DNA of 64,000 bases from Manis javanica. Taxonomy: Eukaryota > Chordata > Mammalia > Pholidota > Manidae. The position numbers and the translations under genes are program-made. Within the stretch, counting starts at the first letter, position 1; every line of letters starts with the position of its first letter. Positions 1 through 10,525 of this stretch are shown piece after piece. Below the pieces are notes generated by a model. The model was not told the origin of the DNA. It did no database searches and saw only the letters and a program-made list of their open reading frames with translations. The stretch lies in the NCBI RefSeq assembly GCF_040802235.1, contig NC_133166.1:1178001-1242000 (forward strand), written 5' to 3'.

Positions 1-1740
1 GGCATTAAACATAATGGAATACTTAGGGGTAAATCTGACAAGATTTGAAAAGTCTGTACACTCAAAGCACAAAACACTGATGGAAGAAATTATACAAGAC
101 CTAAATAAAAGGTGATAGATATATCAATCTTATGGGTCAGAAGGATCAATATTGACAATATGTCAATGCCCCCCAAATTGATCAATAAGGTTAAATGCAA
201 TCCCAATCAAAATTACAAGACATTTTTATAGAAATTGGATTTTAAAATCATATGGAAATTCAGAGAACCTAAAATAATTAAAATGAGTATGAAAATGGAT
301 GAAGCTGAAGGACTAGTACTATGTGATTCCTAGACTTAATAATATTCAACACAGTGTAGTGGTGGTGTAAAAATAGGCAAATAGATCACAGGAACAGACT
401 AGAGCCCAGAAATGGGCCTATACATACATAGAAAATTGATTTCAACAAAGGTGCAAAGGGAACTCCATGGAGAAAAGAGTCTTTCCAACACATGGTGCTG
501 GAACAATTGGATATCCATATACAAAATATTTGCTTTGATCCATATTTTTTCCATGTACAAAACAACTCAAATGGATCCTAGACATAAATGTAAAACCTGA
601 AACTATAAACTTCTAGAGGACAAAGGAGAAAATCTTTGCAACCACGGGGATAAGCAAATATTTCTTAAATATAATTAAAAAAGCACAATCCATGAATGGC
701 AAAATTGATAAATGGGACTTCATAAAAATTAAAAGTGTTTAGTCTTTGAAGGACACTGTTAAGAGTAACAAAAGATAATGCAGAAACTAGGAAAAAATAT
801 TTGCCGATCACATATCTCATCAAGGACTTGTATCCAGAAATATATAGAGCTCTCAAATAACAATCATGAGAAAACTGAAAGGCCACTTCAAAATGGGCAG
901 AATATTTGAACAAATACTTCACCAAAGAAGATATACCAATGGCAACTGAACACACTAAAAGACTAAACACCAACAACATTCCTCACCAGAGAAATGCAAA
1001 CTAAAACCCCATTGAAGCACCACTACATACCTAGTGGAATGCTAGCATCACAAAGGGTGGTCATGCCAAGCGTTGGTGAGGATGCAGAGGGTCCGGGACT
1101 CTCATGCACTGTGATGGAAATGTTAAGTGACACAACCCTTTGGAAAACAGTTTGGTAGTTTCTTAAAAAGTTAATCATATATATTTACCTACTATATGAT
1201 CCAACTATTCTACTCCCTAGATAGTTTCCTAAGAGAAATAAAGTGTAAATCCATACAAAGACTTTTCACAAATGTTTATAGCAACCTTATTTAAAATAGC
1301 CGAAAACTAGAAATAACCAAAATACATATCACTGGGTGAATGAATACACAAACGATGGTAGAGAAGAGTACACAGCAATAGTAAGGAAAGAACTGGTGAT
1401 ACCCACAACAATATTAATGACTCTCAAAATAATTATGTCAAGTGAAAAAAGTCAGATATGAGTCCATTTATAGAAGCTGTATATGAAATTCTAAGAAATT
1501 CTAATTAATGTGCAGAGAAAAAAACAGATCAGTGGTTGTCTGGGGGCATAAGAGGGTGGGTGGTGGGAAAGGGCACATGAAAGAAAATACAATGGGGTGA
1601 AAGGAAACTTTGGGGAGTGATGTGTATGTTCATTATCTTGATTGAGGGGATGGCTTCATGGGCATTTTCACATGTTAAAATTTAATAAGTTGTATGCTTT
1701 AAGTATGTGCAGTTTTATTGCCTGTCAATTATACTTCAAT
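1..1740 (+). mobile_element. L1 LINE, ORF2 C-terminal part and 3' UTR (cut by window edge)
   Basis: The left end reads as decayed L1 ORF2 in broken frames (EYLGVNLT near base 20, then the usual C-terminal region with GDKQIF and the DKWDF-like stretch near 700). From about 1000 it continues into an L1 3' region (single-nucleosome-like 'gttggtgaggatgcagag' phrase at about 1070) and ends near 1740. Stops and frameshifts are frequent, so it is dead. The 5' part lies outside the window. Confidence 0.8.
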
Positions 1741-2285
1741 GAAGCTGTTTTTTCAGTCTTAGAAAATCAGAACACACATCTTATGAGACCATAGATGACA
1801 GATAAATCCATGATAGAGAAGCGTAGAACAAAATAATGAAATACATATTTTTAATGCAGTTAAATGGTAAGAAATGACAATCATCAGTGTTTGGAAAGGA
1901 ATCTTTAATTCTTAGGTGATTGCTGAAGATTAAAGAAGACAGGAATGTAAAGTAGGTGACTGCTCAGAGGCACTGCACTGATGAACTACTTATTGACGGA
2001 AGCGTTGACTCAGAGCGGCTCTGGCCAGGCTCCAGAAGGCAACAGCTCATCTGAGCCATGCAGCTCTTTCTGAGGGAGCCACAGATTCCCCCAGACCCTC
2101 TTTGTTGACCTATAATAAACTTCACATTTATGTCAGGCCACAGGGTGCACTCACCCTAGCCCACACCTACCAAACACTGAAACTAAGAATGGAGCAGAAA
2201 TCCAGGCACTTATGAAGCAAACTGCAACTGAGAATCGTGGTCTGGGAGAAAGCCAGAGGGAAACGCGTCTGCCTTTCTGGATACC
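1741..2285. other. Unassigned intergenic sequence
   Basis: No coding signal, RNA gene or repeat that I can name. A slightly GC-richer patch lies at 1980-2100. Confidence 0.6.
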
Positions 2286-2515
2286 ATTGAAGGGCACACA
2301 TTTTGGAGACAGAATTGAGATCAGATCTTCCCTGGTCTCCCACTTTCTTGCTGCATAATTTGGGCAAGTTACATACTCTCTTTAGATCTTATTTCCTCCT
2401 TTGGCTGAATGAGGTCAATAAAAACTACTTTCCATTAAAGTTGTTAGGAGGACTAAAATAAATGATTCATGCAAAGCTTTTAGCAATAATGCCTAGCATT
2501 AGTTTAAGTGTGCAT
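2286..2515 (+). repeat. MIR SINE
   Basis: The MIR core order is present: 'gggcaagttacatactctct', then a 'tttcctcctttggctgaatgagg' equivalent, 'gttaggaggactaaaataaatga' and a 'gcctagcat' tail. It is strongly diverged, as expected for this ancient family. Confidence 0.7.
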
Positions 2516-3495
2516 TTATGTTTACATTAGTTTAAGAGTTAAGTTAAAAAATTGTTAGAGACCTCTCCACTTCTGAGGACGTCTGGACCCAAGGCTAATC
2601 GCAGCCCAAAGGAGACCATTCCAAACAGACTGGAATAGAAGAAGCCACGGTCAGCTGTGGGTGCCTCCGCCCACTGATGCTCATTAGACTGCCGAGCCTG
2701 GGACAACCACTGTAGTAATACTCATTAATTTTATAGAACTTCACCCAGCACCTTCCCATTCTTCATATGCACCAAATCATTGTGAGAATAAATGAGATAC
2801 ATATAAAATCTGCCCCAGAATAAATGGCTTCTAAGTTTTATTTCACTGTTGAGCAAGCAGGCTAACAGAGCCTAATTCATCTGGAGCCATGGAAGGAAGA
2901 AGTGACACACACTGGACACTCTGGCACCAAATCTGAGGACTTTCTACAACACAAACACCTCTATCACCTGCTACAGAAGTCGATGTATCAGGGGATCATT
3001 TGCTTGGCAGTCAATATTTGAAAAATGGCCCTAAGAGGCATTCTGTGGAATTGCTCCACCTTGTTCTGCAGTTTTTAAGTGATTTGTACAAAACACAAAG
3101 GCTGATGTGTGAACCCAAATCCGCTGGCTACCAGTGCAATTATTTCCCTGTACCTTTTTTTAAACCTGCCCATCCAACTTTTCTCTAAAATTTTTGTCGT
3201 ATGTTGGTAGAAAGTAGAGTTCAGAAGCTGCCATTTATTTAATCTACACACCTCATTTTCTCATATACAACTACTTGCACACACACAGTGACACCTGCTA
3301 TCTCATGACACAATATTAGCACATGGAGCTATAAAATAAGTGTTGTTTATTGCCTCCTACCCCTACAGATTGGACTTTTATCTTTTCTTCACCAGGTAAA
3401 AGGGAAAAGAAAAGTCCAACAGTACATTCCAGACCGTGGTTATATCTCATGGGCAATAGATCAGGGCAGGAAACCATGTGTGGCAATTAAGATCT
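2516..3495. other. Unassigned intergenic sequence
   Basis: Mostly unique-looking sequence. Weak MIR-like words occur near 2780 and 3230-3330 but not enough to call. No credible ORF. Confidence 0.55.
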
Positions 3496-3680
3496 CCCGC
3501 TCAGTGGGGCAGAAGCCCCACTCTGTCACTTGCTTGCTGACTTTTCAAATTACTCGACTTTTCTGACTCTCAAGTGTCTCATCTACCTATAGACTAGGGA
3601 TATTCGTAGACCATGTCTCATAGGCTTGTGGTGAGAATTAAATGAGGTAATTCCTGTAGCAAACATCCCAATTCCTGAAA
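3496..3680 (+). repeat. MIR SINE
   Basis: Diverged MIR: 'ctgtcacttgcttgctgact', 'ctcaagtgtctcatctacc', 'actagggatattcgtag' and 'ggtgagaattaaatgaggt' occur in the family order. Confidence 0.75.
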
Positions 3681-4035
3681 GATTCCAGAATTCCTGATAA
3701 CTGCCTAATGTTAGTTGCTATCCTTCATTATCATTATTTTCACGATTATATATTATAACTATACATAAATTATATGTATTACATATTATATTATTATCAT
3801 TATTTTTCTAAAACCACATAAACAATAAGAAGGGGAACAAAAAATAAATGATAGGATCTAGAAAATTCCCCTGGATGAAAACTCTAGCTGTATTTGTAGA
3901 TAGCTCTTAGATTTTCCAAATATTTTTGTTTCACTCATAAAGGATTTGTTGTGCCAGGCAATGTACTATATTCAACAGACACTAACGAATATGACAGATA
4001 TGGTCCCTGCCCATTCATGCACTGGATCCTCAAAA
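3681..4035. other. AT-rich spacer with a dispersed-repeat fragment
   Basis: An AT-rich run (about 3725-3800) is followed by 3955-4030. That part resembles the 'ccaggcactg...cagtgaacaaaacag...ccctgccctcatgg' mammalian repeat seen more fully at 29050 and 59890. Confidence 0.45.
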
Positions 4036-4039
4036 ATGT

Positions 4040-4965
4040 AGTCTTATACATATGATAAGCTGCTCAACATCACTAATCAGCAGGGAAATGAAAACCAAAA
4101 GTACAATGAAATATCACCGCCCACTTGTTAGAATGGCTATTATCAAAAAAAAAAAAACAAGAAATAACAAGTGTTAGTGAGGATGTGGAAAGAGGAGACC
4201 CTTGTGCACTGTTGGCGGGATTGTAAATTGATGCAACCACAATGTAAAACAGTACAGAGGTTCCTCAAAATGTTAAAAATAGAAATACCATAAATACCAG
4301 TAATTCCACTTCTGGGTATTTACCCAAAGAAAAGATATATGCACCCTTATGTTTACTGCAGCATTATTTACAATAGCCAAGATAAGAAAGGAACTGATGC
4401 ATCCATTGATAGTTGAATGGATAAAGATGTGCAACAGTATATGCAGTGGAATATTACTCAGCCATAAAAAGGAATGAAATCTTGCCATTTAGGACAACAT
4501 GGATGGACCAAGAAGATATTATGCCAAGTGAAATAAGTCATACAGAGAAAGACAAATACCATATGACCTCACTCATATGTGGCGTCTAAAAAATAAAGCA
4601 TATGAACAAACAAAAAACAAAAAATACTCATAAATATAGAAAATAAACTATTGATTGCCAGAGGGGAAAGAATGAGAGGCATGGGCAAAATAGGTGAAAG
4701 GGATCATAAGGTACAAACTTTCAGCAACATAAGTCATGGAAATAAAAAGTAGAACATAAGGAATATAATCAACAATATTACAATAACTGTATAATGACAG
4801 ATGGCAACTACACTTATTATGGTGAGCATTTCATAATGTACATAAGTGTCAAATCACTATGTTGTGCACCTGACACTAATATATTATATGTCAACTGTAA
4901 TCAATTAAAATTAAAAAATTAATTTTAAAAATAAAAATTTTTAAATACACATGCAAAAAAGGTGT
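4040..4965 (+). mobile_element. L1 LINE 3' end
   Basis: ORF2 C-terminal remnant ('catcactaatcagcaggg', 'gaatggctattatcaaaaaa') runs into the 3' UTR ('agtgaaataagtcatacagag', 'gatggcaactacacttatta') and ends in an A/T-rich tail near 4960. The L1 3' UTR style is non-primate. ORF2 is broken. Confidence 0.85.
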
Positions 4966-5450
4966 TTCCTTCCATTACTATTACTACTGTATTTGAAATA
5001 TACTCAAATCCCAAAACTGTGCAATGCCAGCAATAGATGAATATTGCACACTAGGTAGTAGTATAGTATTTCTTGTAAACTAAAAGGAATTGGGCTACAT
5101 GATGAGTTTGTATTGCATTATAAAATCCTTTTATAGCTGGATCAAGTTAGAACTTACACAGCAAAGGAGATGATGACGGTCACAAATACATACACTCAAT
5201 CAGCCTTGGGAAGCATGGGAAAGATCATCCACACAGAAGCAACATGTATTTTCTTACAAAAGGTCATTCTTCTTTAGGGGGGAGAACATGTGAGAATGCA
5301 ATATACCGTTATATGATGTGATGAGTTTTACCTAAAGTGGTTAGCTAAAAATACATATATATATTTAATCCTAGGAAGGAGGTAAACCTACTTGACTGAT
5401 ACTTATTTGAGGACTCAGAAAGTTGGAACTTGAAGGTAGACACTGGAATC
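4966..5450. other. Unassigned AT-rich spacer
   Basis: No gene or named repeat seen. This lies 3' of OR9Q2; an ATTAAA hexamer on the minus strand near 5365 could serve as a poly(A) signal, but nothing confirms it. Confidence 0.45.
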
Positions 5451-5454
5451 TGAG

Positions 5455-5770
5455 ATTAATACACTCATTCCATAAATATTCATGGAGTCCCTTCTATATG
5501 CCAGGCGCTTTGCTAGGCACCGGAGAGAGAAAGGAATCTCACATATAAAAATGCCGACTCTCTTGTAGTGTATTTTCAAGTCATGAGAATTAGACAATGT
5601 CAAATATTTAAAACAAAACACATCGGATGGACAATTATTAGATAGAATAATAAATCAAAAGGTGGAGGAGGGAAATACAGGTGCAGTTTTAAATAGGGTT
5701 GTCAGGGAAAGTCTCCCTAAGTAGGTGATACTTGTGGAAAGACAGAAAGGATGGAAAAACTATGGAATGA
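5455..5770 (+). repeat. Mammalian-wide dispersed repeat, copy A
   Basis: Shares ordered phrases with copies at 28990, 34050 and 59890: 'tatgccaggcgctttgctag', 'gcagttttaaatagggttg', 'tcagggaaagtctccct'. The class is not identified with certainty. It ends just downstream of the OR9Q2 stop codon. Confidence 0.6.
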
Positions 5771-5787
5771 CCTTGACAGGAGTCCGT

Positions 5788-6732
5788 CTAGAGCCTTCCA
5801 GATGTCTGTGATGTGCTCAGGGCTTTCCTAACAGCCTCCTTCACCTCCTTGTTTCTCAGGCTGTAGATGACGGGGTTCAGCATCGGCGTGACCACTGTGT
5901 AGAGCACCGACACCACTCGGTCTTCCTCCAAGGACTGGCCCGTGTTATCTCGCAGGTACATGAAGATGAGGGAGCCGAAGAACAGAGCGACAGCCGCGAG
6001 GTGGGACGCACAGGTGGAGAAGGTCTTGGCCCGGCCGCCGGCAGAGCGGATCTGCATGATGGCCACGATGATAAACAGGTAGGACACCAGGATCACCACC
6101 ACGCAGGCTGGCATGACAAACATGGCAAACACAATGATCACCACCTCCTGGGGGTAGCTGTCCCCACAGGTCAGCTTTAACAGAGGAGGGAGGTCACAGA
6201 AAATGAAGTTGATCTCATTGTCCCCACAGAAGGACAGACTGAAGGCGGTGACCGTCCGCACCAACGCACTGCAGAAACCAGCGACATAAGCCCCGGCCGC
6301 CAAGCCCCAGCAGGCCTTCTGCGTCATGACGGTGACGTAAAGCAGGGGTCGGCACACGGCCACGTAGCGGTCATAGGCCATGAGGGCCAGGAGGTAGCAG
6401 TCAAGGGAGGCAAAGAAGGTGAAGAGGAAGAACTGGGCCGCACAGCGTGCGTAGGGTAAAGCTGCCCCGTGCTCCCACAGCACGGCCAGCATCTGAGGGA
6501 CGGTGACAGACGAGTAGCAGACGTCCACGAGGGAGAGGTGGCTGAGGAAGAAGTACATCGGGGTGCAGAGCCGGCGATCCTTGCGGATCAGGATGATCAT
6601 TCCTGCATTCCCCAGCAGAGTGAGTAGGTAAAAACTGAAAAATACCAGGAAGAGAGGAAGCCTCCACTCAGGGCATTCGGTGAATGCACTAAGGAAGAAC
6701 TCTGTCACTACGGTGCCATTCCTCGCCGCCAT
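5788..6732 (-). CDS. OR9Q2: Olfactory receptor, OR9Q2 orthologue, 314 aa
   Basis: Class II (tetrapod) odorant receptor: a seven-helix plasma-membrane GPCR of olfactory cilia that couples to Golf/adenylyl cyclase III. Its ligand is not known from sequence. Landmarks: N-glycosylation sequon N5-G-T, GN in TM1 (41-42), PMYFFLSHLS (58-67), C97 for the loop disulfide, MAYDRYVAVC (118-127) at the end of TM3, extracellular cysteines 169/179/189, SYLFII (217-222), KTFSTCASHL (236-245) in TM6, and PMLNPVIYSLRN (283-294) in TM7. The length is normal for an OR and the frame is intact. The start MAARNGTVV matches the MAERNYTVV start I recall for human OR9Q2. The open frame runs 23 codons further upstream, but only to a TTG and across a splice acceptor, so it was not used. 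Residues shared with OR9Q1 from the end of TM2 to TM6 are nearly identical (see findings). The subfamily call is from memory of human proteins. Confidence 0.95.
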   Translation of the reverse strand: MAARNGTVVTEFFLSAFTECPEWRLPLFLVFFSFYLLTLLGNAGMIILIRKDRRLCTPMYFFLSHLSLVDVCYSSVTVPQMLAVLWEHGAALPYARCAAQFFLFTFFASLDCYLLALMAYDRYVAVCRPLLYVTVMTQKACWGLAAGAYVAGFCSALVRTVTAFSLSFCGDNEINFIFCDLPPLLKLTCGDSYPQEVVIIVFAMFVMPACVVVILVSYLFIIVAIMQIRSAGGRAKTFSTCASHLAAVALFFGSLIFMYLRDNTGQSLEEDRVVSVLYTVVTPMLNPVIYSLRNKEVKEAVRKALSTSQTSGRL

Positions 6733-6765
6733 CCATTCAGCTGTTAACCTGTGAGGACTATGGCA
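6733..6765 (-). promoter_or_regulatory. Candidate 3' splice site of the OR9Q2 coding exon
   Basis: On the minus strand 'catagtcctcacag' is followed by 16 nt and then the ATG at 6732. The AG falls at 6750-6749, so the exon would begin at 6748. The pyrimidine tract is weaker than in the other two genes. The upstream non-coding exon is not identified. Confidence 0.5.
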
Positions 6766-7770
6766 AGAGCCAGTGGAGGGGACCCCGGGAGAGAAGTTCA
6801 AGTCATTCCGAGTAATAAAGCTTTATGTTGGGTGTCTGGCATTTAGGCACTTGACTTCAACAAACTTTGCAGGCTAACATGCAAACGGACAACCGTAGAA
6901 GCTCACTAAAATATGAGATAAACAGTGATGAATGCTTCTACTACACTAAGAATGGACAGCAAGTGATTCTCTGGCTTAGAGTTAACTCTTGAAGTTGCAT
7001 CTCTGTCCCCAGTTAGCTGGTTGATGTTATTACACAAGACACAATTTCCTCTCTTGCCATTTGTGCTGCTCGTGAGGTAAGATTAATGCACAGATTCAAA
7101 CAGATGCCAAATGGCATTGGAAAGCTAAAAGCCCTCCACATATATATACTGGCTACCTAAATTTTTAAATAAATATTTTTAAGGAGGGAAAATTTATATT
7201 CTATGAACAAAAAAAGAGCATGAACCAAAAAAAATCCATTAGCAATCAGCAGTGGGCTCTGCTTGTTGGAATATTTCTATTCTCAGTCTCACAACATGCT
7301 TGTTTAACAAACAGCTGTTGTCCTAATTAGAGTTGGCTGGCTTATTAGGGGACTTTGTTTTTTGTACTAGAATTACCCTCCAAATGAAAGAGTAAACATA
7401 AGCCCCTTTTAGCACCTAACAGGGCTCCATAAGCATTGTTTGGTTTTCCCACATCCTGATAAAAAGCAGTAGTTTAATAACAAACAGCATCTAAATGTGA
7501 AAGCAGAAATAGTTCTGCAGTTGGGGGCTATCTAAGTGCTGTCAGAGGAATCTGAGTTAATGGATTTGGGGGTCCTTAATGGAGCTCTGGTTCAGGGCTG
7601 TAAAGGGGGGCTTTGGTCAGATTTGATCATGTGATACAGTGGCTAGGCAGGCACTGAGCTGATCCATTAGGGATAATACCAAAGAAAAAGAATTAGATCT
7701 GGAAGCCATGGGCTGGGCATGAGCTGTCCTCACCTGAATTCCAGCTGGCTGGAGCTTCCCTCCTTTCTCA
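6766..7770. other. Intergenic sequence upstream of OR9Q2
   Basis: Mostly unique, AT-rich sequence without recognisable repeats. It must hold the intron and possibly the promoter or 5' exon of OR9Q2 (transcribed leftward), but I cannot place them. Confidence 0.5.
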
Positions 7771-7774
7771 GTGA

Positions 7775-7900
7775 CCTGCCAATCCAGAGGAGCCCTGGGT
7801 TCCAGTTCACCCCCACTAGATGTGTGTGCCTGAACAAGTCACTTTGGCTCTTGGGACTTCAATTACCTGGTCTTTATTCCTTTTCATCAAACAATGCAAC
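7775..7900 (+). repeat. MIR SINE fragment
   Basis: 'gagccctgggttccagttca' followed by 'gcctgaacaagtcactttgg' and 'cttcaattacctggtc' match the tRNA-related and core parts of MIR. Confidence 0.65.
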
Positions 7901-8640
7901 ATGAATCCATAATCGTAGCAACCTGGTAGAGATGGAGTCGCTTCCAGACCTCTGTCTTAATGTCACTTTATGGAGTCCCTCTCTTTCCTCTCCCCTTGAT
8001 GAAACTGATCCATCCCTGACAGCAGAGTTGGCTGGGATTTTGTCAGACTGAGCCCAAAATAACAGGGCTCAGGGACTAGCCGCTCTCCCTGAGCTTCTGA
8101 TCCAGCACTAGACCAGCTGGTAGTGCTTCTTATATTCACTGCCCCAGCATCCTGCCATAATTGGTCCCCGAGTTGAGTCTCCAAGGAGAGGCAATTTATC
8201 TTCATGTGACTTCCTGACAAGGCATCTGAGATCTTTAAAGATTTCTTTCTTTAATTTCAAACTCCCAAAGCCACGTGTTGCTGTCACTCAGTACTGTCTG
8301 ATGGGGCTGGTTCCTAGTTTTGCCTCATCCCTGCCCTGTACCAAGAAAAAGTATTTCTTTGAAGGTTCCCTGTATCTCAGCTGGGAATTGTGTCAAGCAT
8401 TTTGCACAATGCCACTCTAGCTATCTATGACCTGGTCCCAAAAGGAGGCTGTTTTCTAAGCACAAGCTCATGCTCTCCATCGCCAGGACATGCTGGAATG
8501 GACAACACTGAAAGCTCACCATTTGGAAGAAACAGAATCATGCAAGTGGGGGAGCCTTGAGCTGAGATACTGGAGAGACAGGTGGAATGAGTCATGACCA
8601 GACTTCTACCAGGCAAACAGCTAATCCTTAGTGGCCACCA
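7901..8640. other. Unassigned intergenic sequence
   Basis: Short open frames on the minus strand (7963-8220, 8425-8682) have no recognisable domain. No repeats named. Confidence 0.55.
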
Positions 8641-8644
8641 ACCT

Positions 8645-8850
8645 CTCCTCCAGAGCACCGGTTCCCAAACTTCATTGTTCAAGAATTACCCAGGGAGTTA
8701 ATTTAAAACATGAATACTATCATCCCACTGCCACAAATTCATATGCGGTGCCTCTGCCATGGGACACAGCCATCAGCATTGGAAACAGGCATTCCTGATG
8801 GTTCAGATACAGCTAATCTCTAAAACTTATATCCAGACACAATGGCTTAG
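8645..8850. mobile_element. MER5-like hAT-Charlie non-autonomous DNA transposon (diverged)
   Basis: Begins 'accggttcccaaacttcatt', like the inverted-repeat end 'ggttctcaaactt', and continues with 'aattacccagggagttaatt' and 'atcagcattggaaac'. The second inverted repeat is not clear. Confidence 0.55.
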
Positions 8851-9150
8851 GAAGCATCCTCAGGAGCTCTAGTCCTGCTTGACCCCCTGGGCACTGCGTC
8901 AAAAACTAAAGTAAAATAATAAAGACATGTTCTTGAAGAGCATGATTTCTACAAAGTCTCACCAGCACCTTATCACAGGAGACCTAAGATACTTGGGGTG
9001 GGTTTGATGTTCCCCTGACTTGTAAATTTAAAAACCTGGATACAGAGAAGGCTCTGCAGCTACTTGGTGGCAGAGCAATGCCTTGACCCAGGTCGGTGCT
9101 CTGTTGACTAAGCCTATTCTAAGAAAATGGCACAAGACAGAGAACTCCAG
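8851..9150. other. Unassigned spacer between two MER5-like elements
   Basis: Nothing recognisable except weak MIR-like words near 9050-9110 ('ctacttggtggcagagcaat'). Confidence 0.4.
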
Positions 9151-9152
9151 AG

Positions 9153-9327
9153 CCGTGGTTTGCAACTTTGCTGCACATTTAAAAGCTCACTCAGGGAGCT
9201 TTCACAGTCTCAAGGCCCAGATAGTACCCCATAACAATTAAGACAGAATATATTTGAGTAAAGGAGCCAGACCTATTTTTTTAAATCCCTGGTGATTATA
9301 AGGTGCAGTAAAGTCTGCGAACCACTG
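9153..9327. mobile_element. MER5-like hAT-Charlie element with both ends
   Basis: Left end 'ccgtggtttgcaactttgct' and right end 'gtctgcgaaccactg' are inverted-repeat ends of the MER5 type around a 175-bp body containing 'aaaagctcactcagggagct'. The length is close to that of MER5A. Confidence 0.7.
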
Positions 9328-10375
9328 ACAAGGGCTCCTGCCTTGCAAAGCCTTATGTTTCCCCAGATGTCTTAGGTAGATGATTCAGGGAGGAAAATAG
9401 GTTTATTGTTCTCATAAGTTTGGAAATCACTGCATACTCTGTCCTCCACAGGGAAAATCATATTGCACATCAGCATATTAAGCGATCTATAAGGTCCTAT
9501 AATTAAGAAACCTTATCAGCTTTTCTTTAGCCCACCATTTCCCGGAAATATACAACCACAGAACCTCTTTCTTCTTGAGAGCAGGTTAGCATCCTGTAGA
9601 ACTGAGGTCCTGGAGAAGAATGCTCCTTAGGCAGTCCAGCTCTGAAAAAAGCTCAATAATTAACCAAATGCCCAAAAGCAAAGCAGTAATCATTCCAAGA
9701 AAAGTCATCTCCTGATGACTCATCTCAGGATTTGGCTCCTTTAAGTCGCTGGCAGACTGGCTGCTCCAAAAGCAATCAATCGCTCCTACTGGGAAAGAGG
9801 TCAGGAGGAGGCCAGGAGGGCGGAACATCCTTCCAGATAGATTCCTAAGGATCTACGGGAGAGGAAACCACCTTGGACTTTCAGAAAGACTACTCTTTCC
9901 GCTGTGAGCTGGAATCCGTGGCTAAGCTCCGGAAGTTCTGCTTCATACAAATAATGGCCCCACCCTATTGACTGAGCAGGGTCCTGGGGAGGCAAGAGGC
10001 AGCAGAGCTAGAAGCCGATGGGCCACCAGTGCTTGAACGGTTCATGATGACGTGCCTCCTGCAAATCCAGCCGCCATCAAACAAGGCATTGGAAAGACAA
10101 TTGCTGCTCGGTGATCTCTTGAAGCTTTATGCCAGACCTCCTAAGGCCAGTGTCAAGTGCGGAACGTTCCATGTGTAGCCACTCCCTCTTCCTTGGCCTC
10201 AGCACCCAGTCCCATACTTCCGTTACCTAGTCCCCAGGTGCTCACTCCCCATCCTAAGCCATGCTGAGCGAGGCTCTGAGATAATCCCCTTCTGAAGAAA
10301 ATGGTTGGCCATGCAGAATGTGAGTTCTCTTCTCAAATACTTTACACTTAAACAGAGTTAAAGCCAAACTATATA
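9328..10375. other. Unassigned intergenic sequence
   Basis: Unique-looking sequence; short minus-strand ORFs (9586-9995) carry no recognised domain. No RNA gene seen. Confidence 0.5.
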
Positions 10376-10379
10376 GAAT

Positions 10380-10525
10380 CTCATACCACAAAGGGACTCT
10401 TAGAATTCTCTTATTCCAACCTCTCCTCATTTTTCAGGTGGAGAAATTGAGGTACAGAATGGGGAATTCCTTCATGGAAGAACACACAGCTGCTTAGTGG
10501 CAGTGACCTTCCGGCATATTCAGTC
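10380..10525 (-). repeat. MIR-type SINE, antisense
   Basis: 'tcatttttcaggtggagaaattgaggtacagaatggggaattcc' phrasing followed by 'acacagctgcttagtggcag' is the antisense MIR core. Confidence 0.65.

Noticed and set aside
412-979. Short frames at 412-600 and 665-979
   Set aside because: They lie in decayed L1 ORF2 (one sense, one antisense) and are not genes.
6401-6667. 88-aa minus-strand frame (and the similar 14291-14545 and 48507-48764 frames)
   Set aside because: Alternate-frame shadows of the OR genes, translating the same conserved stretches out of phase.
6733-6801. N-terminal extension of OR9Q2 by 23 codons (likewise 12 codons for OR9Q1 and 40 for the OR9I-like gene)
   Set aside because: The extension crosses a 3' splice site in each gene. 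In both OR9Q genes it also begins at TTG. OR proteins start at the downstream Met before the N-glycosylation sequon.
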